Source: UBA910 sp964369145 (GTDB lineage Bacteria > Patescibacteriota > Minisyncoccia > Phycocordibacterales > DATDWN01). Taken from it: a stretch of DNA of 13,228 bases. Below the pieces are notes generated by a model that was not told the DNA's origin, made no database searches, and worked only from the letters and a program-made list of their open reading frames with translations. Position 1 is the first letter of the stretch. Each line of letters opens with the position of its first letter. The position numbers and the translations under genes are program-made. The DNA lies in contig CAYJEE010000017.1 of NCBI GenBank assembly GCA_964369145.1, forward strand, positions 1 through 13,228, in the 5' to 3' direction. Positions 6,974 through 12,385 of the stretch are shown here, piece after piece.

Positions 6974-7231
6974 ATGTTTTCTTTAGTTTTTATTTCAAAT
7001 GATAGTCAAAGGCAAGATATTGCGCCAGGAACACCATTTCTCGTAATTGGACCAAAGGAACTTAAAGCAGAGTGTAGAGATTTTATGCGCAGGGAATCAT
7101 CTGCTAGTGATTTTGAATCGGTAGGTTCTGATGAATCTGGTCCTATTCTCTGGCAGGGCACAACCTATCACAAAAGTCGTCGAATTCAAACTCGAGTTCA
7201 TTTGGTAATGACCTCAAGGATACCCAAGTAG
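6974..7231 (+). CDS. Small protein of unknown function in an accessory slot
   Basis: 85 residues with no family I recognise. Start supported by a Shine-Dalgarno sequence GGAG (6964-6967), 6 nt before the ATG. The N-terminus (MFSLVFISNDSQ) is mildly hydrophobic, followed by PGTPFLVIGPKELKAE and a charged, serine-rich middle; the C-terminus is basic. No signal peptide or membrane helix is convincing. It is bracketed upstream by the sugar-transferase 3' repeat and downstream by a terminator and a tail that also follows the ORF at 8253, although the two proteins show no visible similarity. A real gene is plausible because a promoter, ribosome binding site, ORF and terminator line up. It might be a cytosolic regulatory or toxin-antitoxin-type protein, but nothing in the sequence settles this. 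Confidence 0.6.
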   Translation: MFSLVFISNDSQRQDIAPGTPFLVIGPKELKAECRDFMRRESSASDFESVGSDESGPILWQGTTYHKSRRIQTRVHLVMTSRIPK

Positions 7232-7232
7232 T

Positions 7233-7286
7233 AATCACCTCGTCTGAAAAACAGTAACTCTAGTTTTTCAGACGAGGTGATTTGTT
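7233..7286 (+). terminator. Perfect 20-bp hairpin terminator
   Basis: Arms at 7233-7252 and 7263-7282 are perfect reverse complements around a 10-nt loop (AGTAACTCTA), followed by TGTTTG. It starts 2 nt after the stop codon of the ORF at 6974. The T-tract is imperfect, but the stem is very strong and symmetric, so it may act in both directions. Confidence 0.75.
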
Positions 7287-7291
7287 TGATA

Positions 7292-7345
7292 GGTCGATGT
7301 GTATCTGCACCCGGCCTTTGTGTTACAAAAATTCAAATTCTCACT
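7292..7345 (+). repeat. Cassette tail, copy 1
   Basis: A hairpin (GGTCG/CGGCC, inner GTG/CAC) followed by GGCCTTTGTGTTACAAAAATT and an AT-rich stretch ending TCACTAA. The same hairpin-plus-tail layout occurs at 8541-8598, with GGCCTTTGTGTTACAAAAATT identical. Confidence 0.75.
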
Positions 7346-7374
7346 AAAAATCTTGTCTTAAGTTATGTAAAAGA

Positions 7375-7403
7375 ATTTCCCCAAGGGTGACCCTTGGGGA
7401 AAT
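7375..7403 (+). repeat. REP-like palindrome, left copy
   Basis: Perfect 13-bp inverted repeat: arm ATTTCCCCAAGGG, loop TGA and the reverse complement. It lies 23 nt upstream of the transposase ATG and has the same core as the copy inside the gene. Confidence 0.95.
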
Positions 7404-7411
7404 TAATCTAG

Positions 7412-7420
7412 TGATATTAT
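7412..7420 (+). promoter_or_regulatory. Extended -10 of the RAYT gene
   Basis: TGATATTAT: an extended -10 with the hexamer at 7415-7420, 6 nt before the ATG at 7427, so a leaderless mRNA is expected. The left palindrome overlaps where a -35 would be, so the transposase could repress itself by binding it (inference). Confidence 0.5.
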
Positions 7421-7426
7421 TTAGCT

Positions 7427-8101
7427 ATGACGACAAGAAAAATTAATTTTGTTGAAGGGGAATATTATCATATTTATAATCGAGGTAATAGTAAGCAGAT
7501 TATTTTTCTGGATGATCAGGATAGGAATCGGTTTATTAAGCTACTTTACTTATGTAATTCAGGAAAGAGTATTCGTTTTCGAGAAGATGTTGTTGAAAAA
7601 GGAATTGATGCTTTTGATTTTAATAGAGGAGAGCGAATCGTCTCCATGGGAGCATGGGTCTTAATGCCAAATCATTTTCATATCTATATTTCCCCAAGGG
7701 TGACCCTTGGGGAAAATGGAGTTGCATTATTTATGAATAAACTGAGTACTGGATATTCAATGTATTTTAATAAAAAATATAAAAGGACAGGATCTTTATA
7801 TGAAGGAAAATTTAAATCAACTCATGTCGAAAGTGATGAGCAGGCAAAGTATAACTTTTCATATATTCATTTAAATCCAATTAAATTAATTGACCCACTT
7901 TGGAGAGAGAGTGGGATACAAGATATTAAAAAGGCACTAGAATTTTTAAATACGTATAGATGGAGTAGCTATATAGATTATAAAGGAATTGTAAGACCAG
8001 AAAATAAAATTATTTCTCCAGAAGATTTTCCTGATTATTTTTCGGACATTAAAGTTTTCGAAGAGGAGATTTTTGATTGGTTGAATTATGGGAATAAGTA
8101 A
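7427..8101 (+). CDS. REP-associated tyrosine transposase (Y1/IS200-like, RAYT)
   Basis: 224 residues. Single-strand DNA transposase of the HUH class; relatives cleave and rejoin palindromic REP sequences. Motifs: EGEYYHIYNRGNSKQIIF at the N-terminus (about 10-27), the metal-binding H83-F-H85 in MPNHFHIYI, and the expected catalytic tyrosine in LSTGYSMYFNKKYKRTGSLYEGKF (probably Y110). SYIHLNPIK and YRWSSY are typical of the RAYT C-terminal part. The usual length and lack of internal stops suggest it is intact. Its own palindrome is read in frame at residues 88-97 (ISPRVTLGEN), just after the HUH motif, where relatives have a short variable stretch. Palindromes flank the gene on both sides. 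It is AT-rich relative to its neighbours and inserted between two copies of a sugar-transferase-linked unit. Confidence 0.95.
   Translation: MTTRKINFVEGEYYHIYNRGNSKQIIFLDDQDRNRFIKLLYLCNSGKSIRFREDVVEKGIDAFDFNRGERIVSMGAWVLMPNHFHIYISPRVTLGENGVALFMNKLSTGYSMYFNKKYKRTGSLYEGKFKSTHVESDEQAKYNFSYIHLNPIKLIDPLWRESGIQDIKKALEFLNTYRWSSYIDYKGIVRPENKIISPEDFPDYFSDIKVFEEEIFDWLNYGNK
7689..7715 (+). repeat. REP-like palindrome inside the RAYT coding sequence
   Basis: 12-bp arms TTTCCCCAAGGG with loop TGA, identical over all 27 nt to the core of the left palindrome at 7376-7402. Read in frame it encodes part of ISPRVTLGEN, so the TGA in the loop is out of frame and harmless. Confidence 0.95.
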
Positions 8102-8106
8102 ACTTT

Positions 8107-8129
8107 CCCCCAAGGCCCGGCCTTGGGGA
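8107..8129 (+). repeat. REP-like palindrome, right copy (diverged centre)
   Basis: CCCCAAGGC and GCCTTGGGG arms (8108-8116/8120-8128) around CCG. It shares the CCCCAAGG/CCTTGGGG arms with the other two copies but has a different centre. It starts 5 nt after the RAYT stop codon and abuts the sugar-transferase 3' repeat at 8132. It may also terminate the gene. Confidence 0.9.
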
Positions 8130-8131
8130 TC

Positions 8132-8211
8132 CAAAATCGATCATTTTGGTTGGATATTAAGATTGCACTCAAAACTGTAAAAACACTGCTTTCACGAAGT
8201 AGGGTTTGACA
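8132..8211 (+). pseudogene. Orphan 3' end of a second sugar-transferase gene
   Basis: Matches the last 26 codons and stop of the gene at 5577-6929. The frame is preserved through to the TGA. Of the codon changes, all but the one near the end (GGA to AGG, Gly to Arg) are synonymous, for example TTC/TTT, CTG/TTG, CTC/CTT and TCG/TCA. A plain duplication decaying as non-coding DNA would not show this, so it is probably the remnant of an allele that was once translated. Its upstream part is replaced by the RAYT unit. Confidence 0.88.
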
Positions 8212-8233
8212 AAACGCTGTATAATGCTACTTT
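8206..8233 (+). promoter_or_regulatory. Promoter for the ORF at 8253
   Basis: TTGACA (8206-8211) overlapping the remnant stop codon, a 16-nt spacer and a weak TACTTT (8228-8233). A TATAAT at 8220-8225 is only 8 nt from this -35. The layout parallels 6926-6953. Confidence 0.4.
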
Positions 8234-8252
8234 ATTTTAAAGGAGATTTACA

Positions 8253-8531
8253 TTGTACTGGGTAAATGTTCGTGTTATTTGGGGCGGTGACGAGAGAGTA
8301 ATTAAGGTGCTTCGGTATGCTAGGGTGCCCGTTGCCGGTGATCAGATTGAGTTGATGCCAAAGGTTTTTGCTTTAGTGTCCTCAGTAGTTCTGTACAGTC
8401 ATTTCGTTGATAGTGGACCGGTTGCTTTAGTAGATGTTGATGCTCACACTATTAACGATTATGCTTCTAACGATTATGCTTCCCGTGGTTCCGCTCACTT
8501 TCTGAAAAATGGGTGGAATTTGACTAAATAA
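8253..8531 (+). CDS. Small protein of unknown function, second accessory slot
   Basis: 92 residues from a TTG start. An AAAGGAG Shine-Dalgarno sequence (8239-8245) lies 7 nt upstream, and no ATG or GTG is better placed. The sequence alternates hydrophobic and polar residues (YWVNVRVIWGG, FALVSSVVLYSHFV, PVALVDVDAH), which suggests a small beta-rich cytosolic domain. No signal peptide. Residues 68-77 are a tandem NDYAS-NDYAS repeat, from a 15-bp duplication at 8454-8483. No family recognised. The flanks resemble those of the ORF at 6974, but the proteins do not resemble each other. A hairpin terminator follows. Confidence rests on the promoter, ribosome binding site and terminator all being present. 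Confidence 0.6.
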   Translation: MYWVNVRVIWGGDERVIKVLRYARVPVAGDQIELMPKVFALVSSVVLYSHFVDSGPVALVDVDAHTINDYASNDYASRGSAHFLKNGWNLTK

Positions 8532-8540
8532 ATCACCTGG

Positions 8541-8598
8541 GGCCAGATGCAGGTATACTGCGCTGGCCTTTGTGTTACAAAAATTTAAAATTCACTAA
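8541..8598 (+). terminator. Terminator and cassette tail, copy 2
   Basis: GGCCAG/CTGGCC (8541-8546/8563-8568) with inner GCAG/CTGC, then TTTGTGTT. The sequence GGCCTTTGTGTTACAAAAATT is shared with the tail at 7312, and AT-rich similarity continues to the CACTAA at about 8593-8598. Confidence 0.75.
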
Positions 8599-8750
8599 GA
8601 TCTCGTTGAAGCAAGATTTTTCTGAGACATTGCACAGGAGTTTAGAGAATAAGGAGGTAGTCCGACATTATTCTCTTGAACGACGAGCATAGTAAAATCG
8701 TACCAACGATTTATACGTGTCTCAGAGAAGTCTTGCTGAGAAAGAGATTT
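8598..8750 (+). other. Structured segment upstream of secD
   Basis: A 20-bp stem with two G-U pairs joins 8610-8629 and 8718-8737; beyond an internal loop ATCTC/GAGAT (8600-8604/8744-8748) pair again. Inside are two hairpins: GAGAATAA/TTATTCTC (8645-8652/8668-8675), whose stem end and loop hold AAGGAGGT, and GTAAAATCGT/ACGATTTATAC (8692-8715). It could be a small RNA, a secD leader or a mobile remnant. The in-frame extension of secD through this region is not credible, because the promoter at 8787 lies downstream of it. Confidence 0.6.
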
Positions 8751-8764
8751 GTAGTCAGCCATTG

Positions 8765-8792
8765 TTGCTTTTTAGGTATAAATCCCTATAAT
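8765..8792 (+). promoter_or_regulatory. secD promoter
   Basis: TTGCTT (8765-8770), a 16-nt spacer and TATAAT (8787-8792). The hexamer ends 9 nt before the ATG at 8802, so the leader would be 0-3 nt. Confidence 0.6.
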
Positions 8793-8801
8793 AAGCCCCA
8801 T

Positions 8802-10148
8802 ATGTTTAAATATCGCGTTTGGTCAGTGTTTCTTATTATCATAATCGCAGCGCTCGGATTCTTCGTATATGACTCGCAGGTAAATCCTCAGTCAAAGTTT
8901 TCTAAATATGCATTTACTCTCGGACTCGACCTCAATGGTGGAACAGAACTTGTGTATAAGGCTGATGTGTCTCGCATTCCAGAATCTGAAATCTCTGGTG
9001 CTATGTCATCTCTTCGTGATGTAATCGAACGGCGCGTCAATGTCTTCGGTGTATCTGAACCAGTGGTGCAAGTAGAAGAAGCGGGTCTTATCTCAGGACA
9101 AAAAGATCAGCGACTGATTGTAGAGCTTCCGGGGATTGCAGATGTTGAGCAGGCGATCAAGATGCTCGGCGAGACTCCTCGTCTTGAATTTATGCTTGTG
9201 CGACCTGAGGCAAAAGGTCTTTCACAAGAAGAGCTTGCGACAAAAACAGTTGACGAAGTGTTTGCATCTACAGGCCTCACGGGAGCACTTCTCTCAAAAG
9301 CGACACTTGAGTTTTCTCAATCAAGTCAGGGTATTGCAGGTCAGCCAATTGTAGGGCTTGCATTCAACGGAGAAGGAAAAGATTTGTTTGCAAAAATCAC
9401 TCGAGAAAACAAAGGACAGATTCTCGCTATCTTCCTCGATGGCGCACCGATCTCTACTCCAACAATCAACGAAGAAATCGCTGATGGTAAAGCAGTGATC
9501 TCAGGATCATTTACTCGTGATGAAGCGAAAGCACTCGTGCGCAACCTCAACTACGGAGCACTTCCTGTGCCTATCGAACTTCTTTCTACACAAACAGTTG
9601 GACCATCTCTTGGTATCAATGCACAGCAGGCAGGTGTAAAGGCTGGAGTCGTAGGATTTATTGTTCTTGCAATCTTCCTCGTACTCTACTACCGACTCCC
9701 CGGACTTGTATCTGTTGTATCGCTCCTTATGTATATTGTCGTATCACTCCTTCTCTTTAAACTGATTCCAGTGACACTTACTGCGGCAGGTATCGCAGGA
9801 TTCATCCTTTCTATCGGTATGGCGGTGGATGCAAACGTCCTTATCTTTGAGCGATTTAAAGAGGAACTCAAAAAAGGAAATACGATCAGTGATGCGATGA
9901 GTTTTGGTTTCTCACGTGCATGGCTCTCTATCCGTGACTCAAACATCTCTTCAATGATTACCGCTGGAGTACTCTTCTGGCTCGGTACTTCTGCAGTAAA
10001 AGGTTTTGCACTTACGTTTGGTATTGGTGTGCTCGTATCAATGTTTACAGCGATTACAGTGTCACGAACATTCCTTACTGCAATCAGTCCAAAATCAGAT
10101 TCAGGGTTGAAGCGATTTCTCTTTAGTAATGGATTCCACGTAAAGTAA
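8802..10148 (+). CDS. secD: Protein translocase subunit SecD
   Basis: 448 residues from the ATG at 8802 (MFKYRVWSVFLIIII); the in-frame region upstream is non-coding leader. SecD with SecF uses the proton gradient to pull exported proteins through SecYEG. Order: first membrane helix (about 5-25); GLDLNGGTELVYKAD; RRVNVFGVSEPVVQ and RLIVELPGI of the large external P1 domain; SGSFTRDEAKALVRNLNYGALPVPIEL; TVGPSLGINAQQAG; then five C-terminal helices containing SIGMAVDANVLIFERFKEEL, the most conserved SecD signature. The external domain is short compared with E. coli SecD (615 residues), as in many small-genome bacteria. secF follows after 92 nt, so the pair is separate rather than fused. No Shine-Dalgarno sequence. 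Confidence 0.98.
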   Translation: MFKYRVWSVFLIIIIAALGFFVYDSQVNPQSKFSKYAFTLGLDLNGGTELVYKADVSRIPESEISGAMSSLRDVIERRVNVFGVSEPVVQVEEAGLISGQKDQRLIVELPGIADVEQAIKMLGETPRLEFMLVRPEAKGLSQEELATKTVDEVFASTGLTGALLSKATLEFSQSSQGIAGQPIVGLAFNGEGKDLFAKITRENKGQILAIFLDGAPISTPTINEEIADGKAVISGSFTRDEAKALVRNLNYGALPVPIELLSTQTVGPSLGINAQQAGVKAGVVGFIVLAIFLVLYYRLPGLVSVVSLLMYIVVSLLLFKLIPVTLTAAGIAGFILSIGMAVDANVLIFERFKEELKKGNTISDAMSFGFSRAWLSIRDSNISSMITAGVLFWLGTSAVKGFALTFGIGVLVSMFTAITVSRTFLTAISPKSDSGLKRFLFSNGFHVK

Positions 10149-10240
10149 TTTCAAATTTTAAGTTTCAAATTTCAAAACTGAAATTCGAAACTCAAGAATT
10201 CAGAAGTTATTTTAAAATTTAAAATTTAAAATTAAACTCT
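10149..10240 (+). promoter_or_regulatory. AT-rich secD-secF spacer with a possible secF promoter
   Basis: 92 nt, almost all A and T, made of repeated AAATTT/TTTCAAATT units. An imperfect hairpin pairs AGTTTCAAATTT with AAATTCGAAACT. A TAAAAT (10227-10232) ends 8 nt before the secF ATG, matching the spacing seen at other genes here, but in such AT-rich DNA a chance match is easy. Confidence 0.35.
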
Positions 10241-11146
10241 ATGTTTATCGTCAAAAAAAGAATTATATTTTTCATCATTTCACTCCTCCTCATCGCGGGC
10301 TCTTTTGGAGTGATTGCAAAATACGGGCTGAACTACGGTATCGACTTTAAAGGAGGGTCGATACTCGAAGTGACTTACGTGGATGTCGATGGGGCAGTAA
10401 CACCGACCTTGAGTGAGGTCAAAGATATTCTCACTAATACAGGTCTTTCAAATACACTCGTGTCTCCACGAGGTGAAAAAGGATATGTGATCAAGATGAG
10501 AGAGCTTTCTTCTGAAGAAAAAAATGAAGTAATCCGGGCGCTCACTTCTTCTGGTGTAAATCCAGTAATGGTAGAGAAGTTTAATGCGATCGGTCCAGTC
10601 GTCGGTGACGAGCTCCGATCAAAGGCGTACATGGCAATCGCTGTGGTGCTCATCTGTATCATCCTCTTTATTCTTTTTGCATTCCGAAAGGTAAAAAATC
10701 CATTGAATTATGGTATCGCAACTATCGTGGCGCTTGCGCATGATGTGATTATCCCGACAGGTATTTATGTACTCTGGTCACAGCAGACTGGTGCAGAGAT
10801 TGATCTCCTTTTCGTATCAGCACTCCTCGCAATCCTCGGATACTCTGTGCACGATACGATCGTGGTGTTTGACCGAGTACGAGAAAATGCACTTAAAAAT
10901 GCGGGTGTAAAAAATGGTCTTTCATTTGAAGAGGTGGTCGGTAAATCAGTCACCGAAACAATGGCACGATCTATCAACACATCACTCACTACAGGGATCA
11001 CACTTCTTGCTCTCTACTTTATCGGAGGTTCAGCAACACAAAACTTCGCATTCATATTGCTTGCGGGTATTGTGGTGGGAACGTACTCATCAATCTTTAT
11101 TGCGAGTCCGCTTCTTGTGACTCTTGAATCTTGGCGAAAAAAATAG
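10241..11146 (+). CDS. secF: Protein translocase subunit SecF
   Basis: 301 residues, the usual SecF length. Partner of SecD in proton-driven protein export across the inner membrane. First membrane helix about 5-27; GLNYGIDFKGGSILEV right after it is the SecF form of the shared SecD/F motif; the external domain runs to about residue 120; FNAIGPVVGDELRSKA leads into the second helix; FVSALLAILGYSVHDTIVVFDRVREN is the conserved helix 4-5 region; three more hydrophobic segments end near residue 297. No Shine-Dalgarno sequence. The stop codon is the first base of a structured intergenic element, and a terminator follows at 11284. Confidence 0.98.
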   Translation: MFIVKKRIIFFIISLLLIAGSFGVIAKYGLNYGIDFKGGSILEVTYVDVDGAVTPTLSEVKDILTNTGLSNTLVSPRGEKGYVIKMRELSSEEKNEVIRALTSSGVNPVMVEKFNAIGPVVGDELRSKAYMAIAVVLICIILFILFAFRKVKNPLNYGIATIVALAHDVIIPTGIYVLWSQQTGAEIDLLFVSALLAILGYSVHDTIVVFDRVRENALKNAGVKNGLSFEEVVGKSVTETMARSINTSLTTGITLLALYFIGGSATQNFAFILLAGIVVGTYSSIFIASPLLVTLESWRKK

Positions 11147-11264
11147 ACGCCCACATTTGGGAAATCTCATCGTCTAAAATTTTAAAATATTCTCCGTCGT
11201 ACAACGAGTACGCCTGCAAATATTTTAAAATTTTATACGCGACCTTTCCTCAAATCTGAACGTC
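11146..11264 (+). repeat. Structured intergenic element, copy B (after secF)
   Basis: Starts on the last base of the secF stop codon. Nested pairing: GACG/CGTC (11146-11149/11261-11264); ATTTG+GGAAA with TTTCC+CAAAT (11155-11164/11245-11255, one bulge); a perfect 17-bp AT-only stem (11175-11191/11219-11235); and a tip CGTAC/GTACG (11198-11202/11208-11212) with loop AACGA. It shares the loop context ACAACGAGT and CAAATCTGAA with copy A after rodA, while the stems differ in sequence. Confidence 0.75.
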
Positions 11265-11283
11265 TTAGAATTAATATTTCGAT

Positions 11284-11310
11284 AAAAACCGGGCAACCGG
11301 TTTTTTGTTT
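11284..11310 (+). terminator. Rho-independent terminator after secF
   Basis: AAAAACCGG and CCGGTTTTT (11284-11292/11297-11305) around a GCAA tetraloop, followed by TGTTT. It lies just before the TTGACA of the next gene. Confidence 0.9.
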
Positions 11311-11336
11311 GACAAGATGGGATAAATTGATAGGTT
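11309..11336 (+). promoter_or_regulatory. Promoter for the ORF at 11355
   Basis: TTGACA (11309-11314), a 16-nt spacer and a weak TAGGTT (11331-11336). Same layout as the promoters at 6926 and 8206. Confidence 0.4.
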
Positions 11337-11354
11337 TAGGAAAGGAGGTGACTC

Positions 11355-11825
11355 ATGCCTGAGCCACGATATGATTTTTGCCTTGCGGTCGTTCGTAAGC
11401 ATGGCTACGGGGGTTTTGAAATCCACAAAGTGTTTCTGGTGTATGTGCCAGAAATGCCGCAACAAGCAGGAGATCGAAGGAGTTGGTTGCGTAGCCGTGA
11501 AAGGATTGAAGATATATCTCGACAGATCAGTTCGTTGTTGGGAGGAGCATCTATCAATCCACGTATGCGCAAGTCTGATTACGGAGAACTGCATTTGTGG
11601 GCTGTTGTGCCCATGCTGTCTGTTACCTCAGCGCAGGTGATGAGGAGTGCGCAGTACGACAGAGTGCCTCCACGGTATTACTGTATGGTCTATGATGCCG
11701 CGCAGATGTCTGCGTGCAATCTCTCCGAGTTTTTCAGAAAACTTTGTGTAGAATTTCATAAAAGAGGAGGAGGACAGTTTGTAGTAAAACAAAACAAAAA
11801 AGAGGTTTCTGATTATCTTCTCTGA
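11355..11825 (+). CDS. Soluble protein of unknown function with a strong ribosome site
   Basis: 156 residues. AAAGGAGGTGA (11341-11351) is close to a perfect anti-SD match, with 6 nt between GGAGG and the ATG, so high expression is likely. No signal peptide or membrane helix. Basic and aromatic throughout: RYDFCLAVVRKHGYGG at the start, an arginine-rich middle (RRSWLRSRERIEDISRQ, about 42-58), LHLWAVVPMLSVTSAQVMR, then FFRKLCVEFHKRGGGQFVVKQNKKEVSDYLL. It could be an RNA- or DNA-binding protein by charge, but I recognise no domain. Like the ORFs at 6974 and 8253 it combines TTGACA, a good Shine-Dalgarno sequence and a GC-rich hairpin ending CTTTGTGTT. It faces the convergent ORF at 11920-12279. 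Confidence 0.7.
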   Translation: MPEPRYDFCLAVVRKHGYGGFEIHKVFLVYVPEMPQQAGDRRSWLRSRERIEDISRQISSLLGGASINPRMRKSDYGELHLWAVVPMLSVTSAQVMRSAQYDRVPPRYYCMVYDAAQMSACNLSEFFRKLCVEFHKRGGGQFVVKQNKKEVSDYLL

Positions 11826-11827
11826 AA

Positions 11828-11876
11828 CCCGCAGAAGCACGGCACAGCCCGTCTTCTGCGGGCTTTGTGTTTTATG
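11828..11876 (+). terminator. Terminator of the ORF at 11355
   Basis: CCCGCAGAAG and CTTCTGCGGG form a 10-bp stem with an inner ACGG/CCGT, followed by CTTTGTGTTTTAT. The CTTTGTGTT tail recurs after the two other small accessory ORFs. Confidence 0.88.
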
Positions 11877-11879
11877 TAA

Positions 11880-11911
11880 AAATGAAATCCCCGCCGGTCG
11901 AGCCGGCGGGG
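11880..11911 (-). terminator. Terminator of the minus-strand secreted protein
   Basis: CCCCGCCGG and CCGGCGGGG (11889-11897/11903-11911) around a 5-nt loop. Read on the minus strand it is followed by ATTTCATTTTT. It begins 8 nt after the stop codon of the minus-strand gene. Confidence 0.88.
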
Positions 11912-11919
11912 GAGGTGAA

Positions 11920-12279
11920 CTATTGAGTACAACCGCTTCGAAACCTTTCCAGTGTCCGTTTATATTCAACGGCGTCTGGATCGATAATTTTTGCCTCGAG
12001 GTTTTGCTGGTAGGTCAACCCTCGGGCCAACCACAAACGTTCTGTTTTCTGCCGACATTGATCGGTTAGGATATCGCCGGCATGCAGCCGGTCAACGAGA
12101 AAAATATTCTTCCCGCTGACAATTAAGGTGCCGTGTTTGAGGGGGCTCTCCTTAAGGAGGGCTGTTTTCCTGACGATTTCTTCTTGGGTTGCATCGGGCT
12201 GGCGCTTGAACCATGCCCAATCCGATGTGAATGCTGCGAAAGCAGCGAGTACTAACACGAGGGTACATTCGAGTTTCAT
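11920..12279 (-). CDS. Small secreted protein of unknown function
   Basis: 119 residues. The N-terminus MKLECTLVLVLAAFAAFTSD is a typical Sec signal peptide, with cleavage probably near residue 18-20; there is no lipobox cysteine. The mature part is mostly helical and charged (ATQEEIVRKTALLKESPLKH), then HGTLIVSGKNIFLVDRLHAGDILTDQC. Two cysteines (in TDQCRQ and SGCTQ) could form a disulfide. I recognise no family. A GAGGAG Shine-Dalgarno sequence (about 12290-12285) precedes the ATG, and TTGACA (12324-12319) with TTTATA (12300-12295) forms a promoter with an 18-nt spacer. A terminator follows. It is transcribed divergently from the 16S operon and convergently with the ORF at 11355. Confidence 0.75.
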   Translation of the reverse strand: MKLECTLVLVLAAFAAFTSDWAWFKRQPDATQEEIVRKTALLKESPLKHGTLIVSGKNIFLVDRLHAGDILTDQCRQKTERLWLARGLTYQQNLEAKIIDPDAVEYKRTLERFRSGCTQ

Positions 12280-12294
12280 TTGGTCTCCTCGTAC

Positions 12295-12324
12295 TATAAA
12301 ACACTAATTAAACTAATATGTCAA
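12295..12324 (-). promoter_or_regulatory. Promoter of the minus-strand secreted protein
   Basis: Minus-strand TTGACA (12324-12319), an 18-nt spacer and TTTATA (12300-12295), then GAGGAG before the ATG at 12279. Confidence 0.6.
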
Positions 12325-12385
12325 GTACTTTCCACGCCCTCAAATATAGCCCTAAAAACAAGGGGTTTTGGGGTGGAAAACGTGC

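Noticed and set aside
7375..8129. Possible CRISPR array from three similar palindromic repeats
   Set aside because: Spacing is irregular (about 290 and 390 nt), one copy is inside a gene, and the repeats are full palindromes flanking a RAYT. They are REP-type elements.
7292..8598. Integron gene cassettes with attC sites
   Set aside because: The shared tails lack a proper GTTRRRY/RYYYAAC core pair (GTTACAA has a C where R is needed), the ORFs have their own promoters, and no integrase is present.
8676..8801. N-terminal extension of SecD by 42 codons
   Set aside because: Its TTG start has no well-spaced ribosome site, the segment folds as a structured element, the TATAAT lies downstream of it, and SecD homology starts at the ATG at 8802.
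11271..11594. Minus-strand open frame opposite the ORF at 11355
   Set aside because: It overlaps the secF terminator, the promoter and a plus-strand ORF with a near-perfect Shine-Dalgarno sequence, and has no start signals of its own.
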